From assembly GCF_009192735.1 (NCBI RefSeq), contig NZ_VTFU01000004.1:1-64000 (forward strand): a stretch of DNA of 64,000 nucleotides, read 5' to 3'. The translations under genes were made by a program, and so were the position numbers. The notes under the pieces are model-generated. The model did no database searches. It was not told where the DNA came from and was given only the letters and a program-made list of their open reading frames with translations. Position 1 is the first letter of the stretch, and each line of letters opens with the position of its first letter. Below are positions 46,710 to 57,114 of the stretch, in pieces. Source of the stretch: Arthrobacter gandavensis. GTDB taxonomy: Bacteria; Actinomycetota; Actinomycetes; Actinomycetales; Micrococcaceae.

Positions 46710-48755
46710 CTACTTCCGCGGGACTTTCTCCTCCGCGGCAGACTGCTCCGCCAGGCGGCCCAGGACCGACAGGACCACGGACCGGTCCGTCGTGGACCAG
46801 AAGGGCGGCAGCGCTGCCCGCAGGAAGCTGCCATAGCGGGCTGTTGCCATCCGGGAATCCAGTACCGCCACCACGCCGCGGTCACCGGCAGCCCGGATCA
46901 GCCGGCCCGCCCCCTGGGCCAGCCGGACTGCGGCATGGGTTGCGCTGACCGACATGAAACCGTTGCCCCCGGCCTTGGCCACCGCGCGGGTCCGGGCGGT
47001 CATCAGTGGATCATCCGGCCGCGGGAACGGAATCCGGTCGATCAGCACCAGCCGGCACGCGGTGCCGGGCACGTCAACGCCCTGCCAAAGGGACATGGTG
47101 CCGAACAGGCAGGTATCCGGTTCCTCGGAAAACTGCTGAACGAGCGAGGACATCGAGGACTCGCCCTGGCAAAGGATCGGGAAATCCACCCGGGTCCGCA
47201 TGGCGTCCGCCGCGTCTTCCGCTGCCCGCCGCGAGGAGAACAATCCGAGCGCTCCGCCGTTCGAGGCCTTCAGGAGCGCTTCGATTTCGTCCAGCTGCGC
47301 CGGGGAGGTGCCCCGTTCCGGTTTGGGCAGGTCCTTGGCCACATACAGCACACCCTGCCGCGGATAGTCGAAGGGGCTGCCGACGTCGGTGCCCGTCCAG
47401 GACGGTGCGCCGGGTCCCAGGAGGCCCAGTGCGCCGGCCACCGGGCCGAATTCGGCGCCGATGGCGAGGGTCGCCGACGTCAGCACCACGGTGTGGCCGT
47501 CAAACAGTCCCTCGCGCAGCCTGCCGGCCACGGACAGCGGTGCGACGCTGAGGGTGGCGGGTGCGGTCTCGTCCGGCGGCGAGTAACCGCCCGACGGCGA
47601 GAAGGAGCTGGGCCGTGAAGCCCAGATCACCTCGCCGGCCGACGGGGCGGACACCAGCCGCTCGCAGATTTCCAGCACGGCCAGGAGCCGCGAGCGTGCG
47701 GTTTGGCGCCCGCCGTCGGCGGTTTCTCCGGGCTCGGGCTTGGAATCGGACAGGGCAACCCGGCAGGCTTCGCGGACGCGGCCCACTGCCTGTTCCTGTT
47801 CTTCGTTCAGTCCGCTGGCCAGCAGCCCGGACGGAATGCCTTCCAGGGACTTGTCGAAGGCCCTCCCGGCCTGTGCCAGTTCCTCGACGCTGGCCGAGGT
47901 GTGCTTTCGTGCCGCAGTAACGGCGGCGGAAATGACGGTTCCGGAGAGCTGGCCGGTGACGGCACCGGTGACGCGGTCCTGCAGCTCGTGGGCCTCGTCG
48001 ATGACCACCACGTCATAGTCCGGCAGCACGGCCAGTCCCTCGAACGCGGCGATGGCCAGCATCGCATGGTTGGTAATAACGACGTCGGCCACGGCAGCCC
48101 GGGCACGGGCGCGTTCGCTGAAGCACTCCGCTGCCACCGGGCATTTCTGCGCCCCCAGGCATTCCATGGAGGTCACTGAAACCTGGCGCCACGCTTTGTC
48201 GCTCACCCCGGGGACAAGATCGTCACGGTCACCGCTGTCGGTCTCGTCGGCCCATTCGCGCAGCCGCACCACTTCGCGTCCCATGGCTGAGGTGGGGGCG
48301 GGAGCGGGGTGGCCGACGGCGCGGTCCTCGCCGAGGGTAAACAGGGCGTCGGCGGGGTCCTCCTCTTCCGGGAATCCCCCGCCCGTCTTGTGCAGGCAGA
48401 CGTAGTTGCTGCGGCCCTTGAGTAACGCAACGTCCACCTCGCGTGGCAGCTTGGGCTTCAGCGTCTTGAGCAGGCGCGGCAGGTCCCGGCCCACGATCTG
48501 GGACTGCAGCGCCAGTGTGGCGGTGGAGACCAGCGTCGGCTTGGTGCTGTCCAGGGCATGGTGGATCAGCGGCACCAGGTAGGCCAGCGACTTGCCGGTA
48601 CCGGTGCCCGCCTGCACCAGCAGGTGCTGGCCTTCATCGATGGCGTGCGTAACTTGGCGGGCCATTTCATGCTGGCCCGGGCGGTTTTGGCCGCCCATGC
48701 CGGCAACGGCGGTGTCCAGCAGATCCAGGACTTCGCCGGTGGTGTCTTTACTCAT
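46710..48755 (-). CDS. ATP-dependent DNA helicase, DinG/XPD type
   Basis: 681 aa from ATG at 48755, overlapping the hflX end by 8 bp. Walker A AGTGTGKS is at about 49-56 and the DEAH box is VIDEAH. Four cysteines (about 119, 198, 204, 210) form the XPD-type iron-sulfur cluster. C-terminal helicase domain ends with SVSATHAAVRLAQGAGRLIRA (motif VI). Superfamily 2, 5'-3' helicase that resolves R-loops and repair intermediates. The longer frame upstream is hflX antisense-like frame and is rejected. Confidence 0.93.
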   Translation of the reverse strand: MSKDTTGEVLDLLDTAVAGMGGQNRPGQHEMARQVTHAIDEGQHLLVQAGTGTGKSLAYLVPLIHHALDSTKPTLVSTATLALQSQIVGRDLPRLLKTLKPKLPREVDVALLKGRSNYVCLHKTGGGFPEEEDPADALFTLGEDRAVGHPAPAPTSAMGREVVRLREWADETDSGDRDDLVPGVSDKAWRQVSVTSMECLGAQKCPVAAECFSERARARAAVADVVITNHAMLAIAAFEGLAVLPDYDVVVIDEAHELQDRVTGAVTGQLSGTVISAAVTAARKHTSASVEELAQAGRAFDKSLEGIPSGLLASGLNEEQEQAVGRVREACRVALSDSKPEPGETADGGRQTARSRLLAVLEICERLVSAPSAGEVIWASRPSSFSPSGGYSPPDETAPATLSVAPLSVAGRLREGLFDGHTVVLTSATLAIGAEFGPVAGALGLLGPGAPSWTGTDVGSPFDYPRQGVLYVAKDLPKPERGTSPAQLDEIEALLKASNGGALGLFSSRRAAEDAADAMRTRVDFPILCQGESSMSSLVQQFSEEPDTCLFGTMSLWQGVDVPGTACRLVLIDRIPFPRPDDPLMTARTRAVAKAGGNGFMSVSATHAAVRLAQGAGRLIRAAGDRGVVAVLDSRMATARYGSFLRAALPPFWSTTDRSVVLSVLGRLAEQSAAEEKVPRK

Positions 48756-50316
48756 GGGTGACGAAGGGCTCCAGTTCAGCTGCCAGGCCCTCGCGGACCA
48801 TGACGTGCAGGCGGGTTCCCGCCTCGGCGTGTTCCACGGAGAGGATTTCCGTGTCCGAGCTGTGCAGCCTGGAGACAACGTCGCCGCGGTCGTAGGGCAC
48901 CAGCAGCTGCAGGTCCACTCCGGGGCGGGGAATGCCTTCGGAGATGGCCTGGAGCAGCTCGTCGATGCCCTGGCCGGTCCGGGCGGACACCACAACGTGG
49001 CGCCGTTCCTTCTGGCGCAGCCGCTCCAGCACAAACGGATCAGCGGCGTCGGCCTTGTTCAGGACGATGATCTCCGGGATGTTGCGGGCGTCCACATCCG
49101 TCAGGACCGTGCGCACGGCGGCGATCTGGCCCTCGGGATCCGGGTGGGATGCATCCACCACGTGCAGGATCAGGTCCGCGTCAGCTACTTCCTCGAGCGT
49201 GGACCGGAAAGCCTCCACCAGCTGGGTGGGAAGCGACCGGACAAACCCGACGGTGTCCGCCAGCGTGTAACCGATGCCGTCTTCGGTCTGGGCCTTGCGG
49301 ATGGTGGGGTCCAGGGTGGCGAACAATGCGTTCTCCACCAGGACACCGGCATCCGTGAGCCGGTTCAGCAGCGAGGACTTGCCGGCGTTGGTGTAGCCGG
49401 CGATGGCCACCGAGGGAACCTCGTTGCGCTGCCGGTTGGCGCGCTTCGTTTCCCGGGCGGGTTTCATACCCGCAATTTCCCGGCGCAGCTTGGCCATGCG
49501 CGTGCGGATCTTCCGGCGGTCCAGTTCAATCTTGGTTTCACCGGGACCGCGCGAGCCCATGCCTGCGCTGGCGCTGCCCACCTGGCCACCGGCCTGGCGG
49601 GACATGGATTCGCCCCAGCCGCGCAGGCGTGGAAGCAGGTACTCGAGCTGTGCCAGCTCCACTTGGGCCTTGCCCTCGCGGGACTTGGCGTGCTGGGCAA
49701 AAATGTCCAGGATCAGCGCGGTCCGGTCGATGACCTTGACCTTGACGATGTCTTCCAGGCCGCGGCGCTGCGAGGGAGCCAGTTCACTGTCAACGATGAC
49801 CGTGTCAGCGCCGGTGGCCATCACGATGTCCTTGAGTTCCTGGGCCTTGCCCGATCCGAGGAAGGTTCCCGGGTCCGGCTTCAAACGCCGCTGGATGATG
49901 CCGTCAAGCACCTCCGAGCCGGCGGTTTCGGCGAGGGCAGCAAGCTCCTGCAGTGAGTTCTCGGCGTCGGCCGCCGTTCCTTCGCTCCACAGGCCTGCCA
50001 GCACCACGCGTTCCAGGCGCAGCTGCCGGTACTCGACCTCCGTAACGTCTTCCAGTTCGGTGGACAGGCCGGCCACGCGCCGAAGCGCGTGCCGCTCGGC
50101 CAGGTCTTCCTGGTCGCCGTCGTGCGATGAGTGCCCGACGTCGTCCGACAGGGCCTGCGCCCTGCCGCGCGGGGCGTTGCCGCCGGGAGCTTTGGCCTCC
50201 GCGGCGCTCTCCTTGGCGAGGATCCTGTCAATGACCCCCTGGATGTCCTCCTGGCTCAGCTCCGTGTTGGGCTGGGCGGAACCGGACGTGCCAGGACGGG
50301 AATTGTTGATCGTCAT
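48748..50316 (-). CDS. hflX: GTPase HflX
   Basis: 522 aa from ATG at 50316 just after AAGGAG (spacing is short, 3 nt); the frame also holds a start at 50343. N-terminal about 70 residues are acidic and disordered-looking, then the HflX domain (about 110-290, with GPGETKIELDRR) and a TRAFAC GTPase domain: G1 GYTNAGKSS, G3 DTVGF, G4 NKAD. HflX splits stalled ribosomes, and in mycobacteria links to macrolide tolerance. It precedes dinG on one transcript. Confidence 0.95.
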   Translation of the reverse strand: MTINNSRPGTSGSAQPNTELSQEDIQGVIDRILAKESAAEAKAPGGNAPRGRAQALSDDVGHSSHDGDQEDLAERHALRRVAGLSTELEDVTEVEYRQLRLERVVLAGLWSEGTAADAENSLQELAALAETAGSEVLDGIIQRRLKPDPGTFLGSGKAQELKDIVMATGADTVIVDSELAPSQRRGLEDIVKVKVIDRTALILDIFAQHAKSREGKAQVELAQLEYLLPRLRGWGESMSRQAGGQVGSASAGMGSRGPGETKIELDRRKIRTRMAKLRREIAGMKPARETKRANRQRNEVPSVAIAGYTNAGKSSLLNRLTDAGVLVENALFATLDPTIRKAQTEDGIGYTLADTVGFVRSLPTQLVEAFRSTLEEVADADLILHVVDASHPDPEGQIAAVRTVLTDVDARNIPEIIVLNKADAADPFVLERLRQKERRHVVVSARTGQGIDELLQAISEGIPRPGVDLQLLVPYDRGDVVSRLHSSDTEILSVEHAEAGTRLHVMVREGLAAELEPFVTHE

Positions 50317-50436
50317 AATCTCCTTATAAGCCGTGTTCTCCATGGTAAGTCAGTGCACGGACATTTGGGGGCGCGATCTTCCCGCCGTTCCATCCGGTTT
50401 CTGCCGCCTGCCACAGACCCACTATTCTGGTTTGTT

Positions 50437-51057
50437 ATGGGTTCAGACCATTACTTCAGTTCACAGCCCTCGGGCCCCGAGGTCCGCCGGCCGCTTCGCG
50501 TCACTCTTGACGGCCAGGAGCGCACACTCGTCACCTCCGGCGGGATTTTCAGCCCCGACGCGATCGACAAGGGAACCGTGATCCTGCTGGACGAGGTTCC
50601 CGCGCCCTCCCCCACCGGCAACTTGCTGGACATCGGCTGCGGCTGGGGTCCGGTCGCGCTGACCATGGCGCTCAAGTCCCCGGACGCCCGGGTGTACGCG
50701 GTGGACGTCAATGAGCGCTGTGTGAGCCTAACCCGGGACAACGCCGCTGCCCTGGGCCTGGATAACGTGACGGCGTCCCGCCCCGAAGAGGTGGATCCGG
50801 ACCTCCGTTTTGACACCATCTGGTCCAACCCGCCCATCCGCATTGGCAAGGACGAACTGCATGCCCTGCTGCTGCTGTGGCTGCCGCGGCTGGCTCCCGA
50901 AGGCACCGCCTGGCTGGTTGTCCAAAAGAATCTCGGGGCCGACTCGCTGCAGAAGTGGATGTCCGATCAGCTCGGTGACGGCTTCTCCGTCTCCCGCCAC
51001 AGCACGGCCAAGTCCTTCCGGATCCTCAAAATCGAGCGCACATTCGGCGACGGTTAA
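50437..51057 (+). CDS. RsmC/RlmG-like class I methyltransferase
   Basis: 206 aa. Motif I is LLDIGCGWGPVALTMA (about 66-81) and the N6/N2-guanine methylase motif is SNPPIRIGK (near 130). Length and pattern fit the single-domain actinobacterial homologue of 16S rRNA m2G methyltransferase RsmC. The upstream frame is not used: -10 box TATTCT (50423-50428) ends 8 nt before the ATG and no ribosome site is present, so the transcript is leaderless or nearly so. Divergent from hflX. Confidence 0.88.
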   Translation: MGSDHYFSSQPSGPEVRRPLRVTLDGQERTLVTSGGIFSPDAIDKGTVILLDEVPAPSPTGNLLDIGCGWGPVALTMALKSPDARVYAVDVNERCVSLTRDNAAALGLDNVTASRPEEVDPDLRFDTIWSNPPIRIGKDELHALLLLWLPRLAPEGTAWLVVQKNLGADSLQKWMSDQLGDGFSVSRHSTAKSFRILKIERTFGDG

Positions 51058-51097
51058 CCGCCGGAACTTTCAGCAACTTCTTTCCATGCTTGATCCA

Positions 51098-51140
51098 ACC
51101 GCCTTCCCGGGCTGATTATTCCTCCGGGAAGGCGGTTTTT
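51098..51140. terminator. Bidirectional terminator
   Basis: A 13-bp stem ACCGCCTTCCCGG / CCGGGAAGGCGGT, then TTTT, between the RsmC-like gene and convergent dapF. Confidence 0.93.
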
Positions 51141-51153
51141 CGTGCCCTGAAGC

Positions 51154-52119
51154 CTAGAGCAAGGTGCCGCGTGCCACCAGGGCAGCCGGACCGCTGAGTT
51201 CAACGTGTTCACGGCCATCCTCGGCTGTCAGGAAGCGGACGCCGACGACGCCGCCGGGCACCGTGACCGCCCATTCGTTCGGAGCGTCTCGGCCGGCCCA
51301 GAACCGGGTGGCGACGGCTGCCGCACAGGCACCGGTTCCACAGGAAAGGGTCTCCCCCACGCCGCGTTCGTGCACGCGCATCGTCAGCAGGCCCACTCCG
51401 TCCACCACCAGCGGATCGGCGGGCACCACGAACTCCACGTTGGTGCCGTTCTGCGGTTCGGGCTGAACGGAAGGCGCGGCGTGCAGGTTGGTGGCCGCAA
51501 GCTCGGACAGTTCGGCCAGTGCGACCACTGTGTGAGGGTTGCCCATGCTGACCGAGAGGCCGGGCCGTGGAACCTCCAGCCCGTCGGCGTTGACCACGGT
51601 GTCCATGGCCTTGGCGGCGGCATGGTCGGGGTGGATGAACTCCCACGGACCCATGTCCACGGCGTAGCCCTTTTCCACCGGGGTCACTGTCTTGATCCCG
51701 GCGCGGGTGCCAATGACCAGTGTTTCCCCTTCCTTAAGCCGGGCAAGGCCTTCGGTCAGCAGGAAGTGGGCAAACACCCGGACACCGTTGCCGCACATCT
51801 CCGAGATGCTGCCGTCCGAATTGTAGTAGTCCATGAACCACTCGGCTTCGGGATCGCTCTGCAGCAGGGCGCGTCCCTCGGGCAGGTGCTCCGACCGCAC
51901 GGCGCGGATAAAACCGTCCGCACCAATGCCGCGGTGCCGGTCGCACATGGCGGCCACCTCGGCGGGAGACAGCACCCGCTCTCCCTCCGGATCGGCGATC
52001 AGCACGAAATCATTGCCGGTGCCGTGGCCTTTGGCGAAGGAAAGACCTGTCAGGGAGGAGGGCAGTCCGGAAGCGGAGAACCCGGAATCGGACAAGGGGG
52101 CGGAGAGTCTTGTAGTCAC
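51154..52119 (-). CDS. dapF: Diaminopimelate epimerase
   Basis: 321 aa. LL- to meso-diaminopimelate for lysine and peptidoglycan. The two catalytic cysteines are Cys109 (EMCGNGVR) and Cys260 (SCGTGACA). The first about 25 residues before [13 protein letters not shown] are an extra tail. GTG start overlaps the miaA stop (GTGA). Confidence 0.96.
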   Translation of the reverse strand: MTTRLSAPLSDSGFSASGLPSSLTGLSFAKGHGTGNDFVLIADPEGERVLSPAEVAAMCDRHRGIGADGFIRAVRSEHLPEGRALLQSDPEAEWFMDYYNSDGSISEMCGNGVRVFAHFLLTEGLARLKEGETLVIGTRAGIKTVTPVEKGYAVDMGPWEFIHPDHAAAKAMDTVVNADGLEVPRPGLSVSMGNPHTVVALAELSELAATNLHAAPSVQPEPQNGTNVEFVVPADPLVVDGVGLLTMRVHERGVGETLSCGTGACAAAVATRFWAGRDAPNEWAVTVPGGVVGVRFLTAEDGREHVELSGPAALVARGTLL

Positions 52120-53078
52120 TGTTCAAGGATAGCGGCGGCGGCCCGGGCGGTCAGTTCCGGGTCGTCCCACTCCAGCCACGTGATCCGCGGATCCGCCCGG
52201 AACCAGGTCAGCTGCCGCCTGGCGAACTGCCGGGTTGCCACTACTGTCTGCTCCACGGCTTCCGGAACGGAGGACTCGCCGTCGAGCACCCGCAGGAACT
52301 GGGAATAGCCCAGGGCCCGGCCGGCCGTGCGCCCCTCGCGCAGGCCGCGTCCGGCAAGCTCCTCCACCTCGGCCAGCAGCCCCTGGTCTACCATCCTGTC
52401 CACCCGCGCCGCCAGCCTCTCGTGCAGCAGGCCGCGTTCGACGCTCAGGCCGAGCTGGATGGCTGGCTGGAAGTACTCACGGGTGGGCATGAAGGAGCTG
52501 AAGGGCCGTCCGGTCAGGCGGTGGACTTCCAGCGCCCGCACCACGCGGCGGCCGTCGCCCAGCCGGTCCGCTGACACCGGATCGACCCCGCGCAGCCTCA
52601 GCCGCAGGGACTCCAGGCCAGCGGACTCGAGTTCGCGTTCAAGTTCGGCCCGCAGCTCCGGATCGGTTCCGGGAAATTCCAGGACATCAAGGGCCGCCCG
52701 AACATACAGCCCGGACCCGCCAACAAGGATGGGATAGCGGCCGCGCGATGAAATGTCGGCGATCAGCCCGCGCGCCTGCTCCTGAAAGCGGGAGACGCTG
52801 GCTTCTTCGGTGACGTCCATGATGTCCAGCAGATGATGCGGAACGCCGCGGCGCTCAGCCTCGCTGATTTTGGCGGTGCCGATGTCCATGCCGCGGTAGA
52901 ACTGCATGGCATCGGCGTTGATCACCTCGCCGCCGAGCTTCAGGGCCAGTGCCACGCCCAGATCCGATTTGCCCGAACCGGTGGGGCCGACGACGGCGAT
53001 AACGGGGCGGTCACCGTGGATGTCAGGGGCCGCGCCGCCGTCGCCGGACGCGGAGCCCCCGGGAAGGACAGAATCCAT
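52116..53078 (-). CDS. miaA: tRNA dimethylallyltransferase
   Basis: 320 aa. Adds dimethylallyl to A37 of tRNAs reading UNN codons, the substrate for MiaB next door. P-loop GPTGSGKSD (about 32-40), [15 protein letters not shown] (about 56-70) and the GGSGLYVRA loop. The leading about 25 residues are Gly/Ser-rich. It follows miaB by 6 nt and overlaps dapF by 4 bp. Confidence 0.96.
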   Translation of the reverse strand: MDSVLPGGSASGDGGAAPDIHGDRPVIAVVGPTGSGKSDLGVALALKLGGEVINADAMQFYRGMDIGTAKISEAERRGVPHHLLDIMDVTEEASVSRFQEQARGLIADISSRGRYPILVGGSGLYVRAALDVLEFPGTDPELRAELERELESAGLESLRLRLRGVDPVSADRLGDGRRVVRALEVHRLTGRPFSSFMPTREYFQPAIQLGLSVERGLLHERLAARVDRMVDQGLLAEVEELAGRGLREGRTAGRALGYSQFLRVLDGESSVPEAVEQTVVATRQFARRQLTWFRADPRITWLEWDDPELTARAAAAILEQ

Positions 53079-53084
53079 GACGGG

Positions 53085-54602
53085 CTAGGATCGCGGCGGA
53101 AGCGTCGGCATGCCCAGGGACACCCCGGATTTGCCCCCTGCTGCGGCGGGTGAGGGGACGCCGCACGAGTCGGCCTGCGAACGGTCCCAGGCGTCGCCGG
53201 CGCGTGAGCGTCGCAGGCTGTAATCGGCGGCGGTGGCCGGGTCCGAGACCAGGTGGAACGACGCCGCCGAGGTGACCGGCACCGTGACCAGATCACCCGG
53301 ACGCGGGACGGGGCAGCCGTCGGGCACTGAGAAGTGCACCAGGCGCTGGTCCCGGGCACGTCCGGACAGGCGCCCCGTTTCCTCGGATTTGCGGCCGGAG
53401 CCGGCGGTGACCATGACTTCCACCGTGGTGCCCACCTGTTTGGCGTTCTCCTCGGCGGCGATGCGGTCCTGGAGCGCGGTCAGCCGTTCGAAGCGTTCCT
53501 GGACCACTTCCTTGGGAAGCTGGTCCGGCAGGTCCGCGGCCGGCGTGCCGGGACGCTTGGAGTACTGGAAGGTGAAGGCCGTGGCGAAGCGGGACTTTTC
53601 CACGACGTCCAGCGTGGCCGCGAAGTCTTCTTCGGTCTCCCCCGGAAACCCGACAATGAGGTCGGTGGAGATGGCGGCCTGCGGCATGGCTTCCCGCACA
53701 CTCTCGAGAATGCCCAGGAACTTCTTGGAACGGTAGGACCGGCGCATGTCCTTGAGGACCTTATCCGAGCCGGACTGCAGCGGCATGTGCAGCTGGGGCA
53801 TGACGTTCGGCGTCTCGGCCATCGCGTCAATGACGTCCTGGGTGAAAGCGGCGGGGTGGGGGCTGGTGAACCGGACCCGTTCCAGACCCTCAATGTCCCC
53901 GCACGCGCGCAGCAGCTTCGCAAAGGCACCGCGGTCGCCGAATTCCACGCCGTAGGAGTTCACGTTCTGCCCCAGCAGCGTGACCTCGATGGCGCCGTCG
54001 TCGACCAGCGCCTGGATCTCGGCGAGGATGTCTCCGGGCCGCCTGTCGCGCTCCTTGCCCCGCAGCGAGGGAACGATGCAGAACGTGCAGGTGTTGTTGC
54101 AGCCAACCGAGATGGAAACCCACCCGGCATAGACGGAGTCGCGGCGGGTGGGCAGCGTGGACGGGAAAACGTCCAGGGATTCCAGGATTTCGAGCTGGGC
54201 CTCGTCGTTGTGGCGCGCCCGTTCCAGCAGTGCCGGCAGCGAGCCGATGTTGTGGGTGCCGAAGACGGCATCAACCCAGGGAGCTTTGCGCTGGATGGTG
54301 TCGCGGTCCTTCTGCGCCAGGCACCCGCCCACGGCAATCTGCATGCCGGGCCGCGTTTCCTTCACATGGGCCAGCATGCCCAGGTTGCCGTACAGCTTGT
54401 TGTCCGCGTTCTCCCGCACCGCGCAGGTGTTGAAGACAACGACGTCGGCTGTGTCGCCGTCGGCGGGCACGTAACCGGCGTCTTCCAGCAGGCCGGAGAT
54501 GCGCTCCGAATCATGGACGTTCATCTGGCAGCCGAAGGTGCGGACCTGGTAGGTGCGCGGGTCCTGCAGCTGCTCAGCGGGGGCAGGGGTGGATACAGTC
54601 AA
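53085..54602 (-). CDS. miaB: tRNA-2-methylthio-N6-dimethylallyladenosine synthase
   Basis: 505 aa. Two Fe-S clusters: N-terminal cysteines in [18 protein letters not shown] and GGCLAQKD; radical SAM triad in [14 protein letters not shown]-terminal TRAM domain (about 380-450) precedes a Pro/Ser/Gly tail of about 45 residues. The start is decided by AGGAGG at 54614-54609: TTG at 54602 lies 6 nt after it, whereas the GTG at 54608 would touch it. The AGGAGG overlaps the stop codon of the upstream membrane-protein gene. Confidence 0.94.
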   Translation of the reverse strand: MTVSTPAPAEQLQDPRTYQVRTFGCQMNVHDSERISGLLEDAGYVPADGDTADVVVFNTCAVRENADNKLYGNLGMLAHVKETRPGMQIAVGGCLAQKDRDTIQRKAPWVDAVFGTHNIGSLPALLERARHNDEAQLEILESLDVFPSTLPTRRDSVYAGWVSISVGCNNTCTFCIVPSLRGKERDRRPGDILAEIQALVDDGAIEVTLLGQNVNSYGVEFGDRGAFAKLLRACGDIEGLERVRFTSPHPAAFTQDVIDAMAETPNVMPQLHMPLQSGSDKVLKDMRRSYRSKKFLGILESVREAMPQAAISTDLIVGFPGETEEDFAATLDVVEKSRFATAFTFQYSKRPGTPAADLPDQLPKEVVQERFERLTALQDRIAAEENAKQVGTTVEVMVTAGSGRKSEETGRLSGRARDQRLVHFSVPDGCPVPRPGDLVTVPVTSAASFHLVSDPATAADYSLRRSRAGDAWDRSQADSCGVPSPAAAGGKSGVSLGMPTLPPRS

Positions 54603-54612
54603 ACTCACCCTC

Positions 54613-55641
54613 CTAGGGTACCTGCCGCGGAGCGTGGCCAGTGGTTCTCTCAAGTCCGCCCCCGTGCTGCCGCTGAGGCTCCGCCGTGATCCGGCCGGCC
54701 GCCCGGGCCTTCCGGAATCCGTCAACCACGTCCCACAGGCTGATCAACAGCACGGACGCCGCCGTGACGGTCCCGATCCAGCCTGCGGTATCCGCTCCCC
54801 ACCCGACGTTGGACAGGAAGGACCAGTCGAAGACCCGGCCGGTTGCCAGTAGCCAGAGGACCGGCACCATGAACAACAGGGCCAGGGCCGCATTCACGGC
54901 GGCAAAGGCATAGGACCAGCGCCCGGCCACGTGGAGGACCACGGCGAATACGGCTTCGAGCACCAGCAGCGCAATGATGTACGGCAGCCAGAAATCCCAG
55001 AGGTCTTCCTGCAGCACGAGCACCGGCTCCCCTTCCAAGTAGAACAGCGAACCGGCCCGCTGCCAGAGCAGGAGTCCGATGAAGAAGGCCAGGACAATGA
55101 CCGAGGCGATGGTGTCGCTCAGCGGAATCCCGCCGTTTCGCTGGATCTGCGGCAGCATCGCGGGTGTCCACTGTCGCAGGCCGAGGTCTTTGCGGCGGGT
55201 GCCGGTGCGCTGCAGGACCGCAAAGACGAGGGTCACCCAAAAACTGACCTGCACCAGTGACGCAAGCGACGCGCTGAGAGCCGCGCCGAACGCAGCGGCC
55301 GGGTTTTCCGGGTCGGCCGCCATCCGGATGACGGTCGTGGCCACAAAGGCCAGCGGCACGACGATCAGCAGCAGGATCTTCTGCACCCGCCACCAGTCCA
55401 GGAAGAGCTCGGGACCGATCAGATACAGCGGGCGGTCGGCGTAGCGGGCGGCCAGCCGCTGGGGGTCACCGAGCTCCGTCAGCACGGCGTTCTCGGCGTC
55501 GGCGGGTGGTTCACCCGCCTCGATCCGGGCATCGATGCCGTCGGTGATGGAGGCGCGCAGCTCCCGGTCAATGTCGCCGCGCTGCTGCTCGGGAAGGAAT
55601 TTCAGAGCGGCGGAGACGTAGCGGTCAGTAAGGGTGCTCAT
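54613..55641 (-). CDS. HAAS/permease-prefix-domain membrane protein
   Basis: 342 aa. The N-terminal about 70 residues form the HAAS (permease prefix domain 1) helix bundle, [25 protein letters not shown] region, known in PadR-linked membrane proteins. About seven transmembrane helices follow. It overlaps padR by 4 bp and its TAG sits in the miaB ribosome site. Probably senses or transduces a membrane signal to PadR; the substrate is unknown. Confidence 0.82.
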   Translation of the reverse strand: MSTLTDRYVSAALKFLPEQQRGDIDRELRASITDGIDARIEAGEPPADAENAVLTELGDPQRLAARYADRPLYLIGPELFLDWWRVQKILLLIVVPLAFVATTVIRMAADPENPAAAFGAALSASLASLVQVSFWVTLVFAVLQRTGTRRKDLGLRQWTPAMLPQIQRNGGIPLSDTIASVIVLAFFIGLLLWQRAGSLFYLEGEPVLVLQEDLWDFWLPYIIALLVLEAVFAVVLHVAGRWSYAFAAVNAALALLFMVPVLWLLATGRVFDWSFLSNVGWGADTAGWIGTVTAASVLLISLWDVVDGFRKARAAGRITAEPQRQHGGGLERTTGHAPRQVP

Positions 55642-55988
55642 GATCCTGTTCCTTCGTTGAGTCCTTCATTGAGCCGGCGGATGGAGGTGTGCAGGTCGTC
55701 CCAGTCCCGAAGCAAAAGGGTCAGCATTTCCCCGCCCGGCCGGCTGGTGGTGTAGAACTTCCGGGGCCGGGCCTCCTCTGTGTTCCAGGAACTGGTCAGC
55801 AGGCCCTGTTTCTCCAAGCGGCGCAGCAGCGGATAGAGGGTGTTGGCTTCCACGGCAAATCCCGCCTGATTCAGGGCTTCCAGGAGTCCGTAGCCGTAGC
55901 CCGGGCGTTTGAGGATGGACAGGCAGGCCAGCACCACTGTTCCGCGGCGCAGCTCCTGCAGATGTCCTCCCAAGAGATCCTCGTCCAT
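55638..55988 (-). CDS. PadR family transcriptional regulator
   Basis: 116 aa from the ATG at 55988 (a GTG three codons upstream is an alternative). PadR winged helix: GTVVLACLSILKRPGYGYGLLEAL, then NTLYPLLRRLEKQGLLTSSW, then ARPRKFYTTS as the wing. No long C-terminal domain, so a short (PadR-s2-like) type. Leaderless candidate: -10 box TAGTGT (55999-55994) ends 5 nt before the ATG. Expected to repress its own operon with the HAAS gene. Confidence 0.88.
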   Translation of the reverse strand: MDEDLLGGHLQELRRGTVVLACLSILKRPGYGYGLLEALNQAGFAVEANTLYPLLRRLEKQGLLTSSWNTEEARPRKFYTTSRPGGEMLTLLLRDWDDLHTSIRRLNEGLNEGTGS

Positions 55989-56002
55989 GGGTAACACTAT
56001 GG

Positions 56003-56015
56003 TGTGTGACGCACA
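56003..56015 (-). promoter_or_regulatory. Candidate PadR operator
   Basis: TGTGTGACGCACA is a near-perfect 13-bp palindrome (one mismatched pair) just upstream of the padR -10 box. Confidence 0.45.
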
Positions 56016-56054
56016 TTATTACAAGAGGCATCCCGCAGGGGGTGCAGATAACGG

Positions 56055-56094
56055 AGGGCGGGGCCCGCCGGAATAATCCGGCGGGCCCCGCCCT
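56055..56094 (-). terminator. Terminator after the transglycosylase-like gene
   Basis: An 18-bp perfect stem (left arm AGGGCGGGGCCCGCCGGA) with an ATAA loop, about 70 nt past the stop codon. Confidence 0.88.
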
Positions 56095-56163
56095 TCGTTC
56101 GGTGCTGAGCTGAGTGCCCGGGCCGCGGGAAAGCCGCGGCGGCCCATGGTCACCCTGAGCTGG

Positions 56164-57015
56164 TTAGTACCAGTTGTTGGCGTAATGGAAGTTCAGTGCA
56201 CCGCACGGGCTTCCGTACCGGGACTCGATGTACCCCAGACCCCAGTTGATCTGGGTCTTGTAACTGGTCAGATAATCCGAGCCGGCGGATGCCATTTTTT
56301 CGGCCGGGAGGGACTGGACAATTCCGTAGGCGCCGCTGCTGGCATTGGTGGCGCTGGTCATCCAGTTGGACTCCTTCTCCCAGAGCGTGGTCAGGCAGGT
56401 CATTTCCGAAGCGGCCCACCCATGGCCGGCCAGGGCCGATGCGGCGTAAGCCTTGGCTCCGGCAGGATCATCCATGGGAACTGCTGCTGCGGCAGCCTCG
56501 GCGGCGGCAGCTTCCTCAGCGGCACGCGCCGCAGCGGCGTCCGCTGCGGCCTGTGCCGCAGCCTGTTCGGCAGCCACGCGGGCCTGCTCGTCGGCGGCAG
56601 CTTTCGTGGCGGCCTCTTCCGCGGCCCGTGCCTCTTCAGCCGCTGCGGCCTCGGCAGCCCGGGCTTCTTCTGCTGTCCGGCTTTCGTCCGCCTTCCGGGC
56701 TTCTTCGGCCGCCTTGGCCTCAGCGGCTTCTGCGTCCGTATCGCCTGCGCTTTCCACTTCGACTGTCTCAGTCGTTGAGGGCGCAGAAGCCCCGGCGGAG
56801 GCGCCGTCGGGCTTTACGCTCGATATCGGCGAGGTCAGGCTGACGAAGCCGGCGCGCAGCTGGTCATTCTGCGCGGACGCTCCGGCCACACCGAAGAATG
56901 CCAGAGCTCCGGCAACAGCCACCGCCCCGACGCGGAGCTGGCGGGTACGGCGGGAGCGCCGTCGGTCCTGAGTAATTTCGCGTCGCCCGGGGGCGTTCTT
57001 GTGGGAGGAAGTCAT
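56164..57015 (-). CDS. Secreted lytic-transglycosylase-like protein A
   Basis: 283 aa. A basic N-terminus (about 15-28) and hydrophobic helix (about 29-48) form a signal peptide or anchor. About 90-180 is a long Ala/Glu/Arg coiled coil. The C-terminal about 95 residues are an SLT/aggregation-promoting-factor-like domain: CLTTLWEKESNWM (likely catalytic Glu), SSGAYGIVQSLPAEKMA, and a terminal WY. It should act on peptidoglycan outside the membrane. It shares its C-terminal domain with the next gene upstream on this strand. Confidence 0.85.
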   Translation of the reverse strand: MTSSHKNAPGRREITQDRRRSRRTRQLRVGAVAVAGALAFFGVAGASAQNDQLRAGFVSLTSPISSVKPDGASAGASAPSTTETVEVESAGDTDAEAAEAKAAEEARKADESRTAEEARAAEAAAAEEARAAEEAATKAAADEQARVAAEQAAAQAAADAAAARAAEEAAAAEAAAAAVPMDDPAGAKAYAASALAGHGWAASEMTCLTTLWEKESNWMTSATNASSGAYGIVQSLPAEKMASAGSDYLTSYKTQINWGLGYIESRYGSPCGALNFHYANNWY

Positions 57016-57114
57016 AGGACCGAGACCCTACCGACTGAATCTTGGCCACGGTCTCGACTTCATAACGATCTGATTGACAGCAGTGTTGCAGCAGGCTTTA
57101 ATGGCCCGCCCCTG

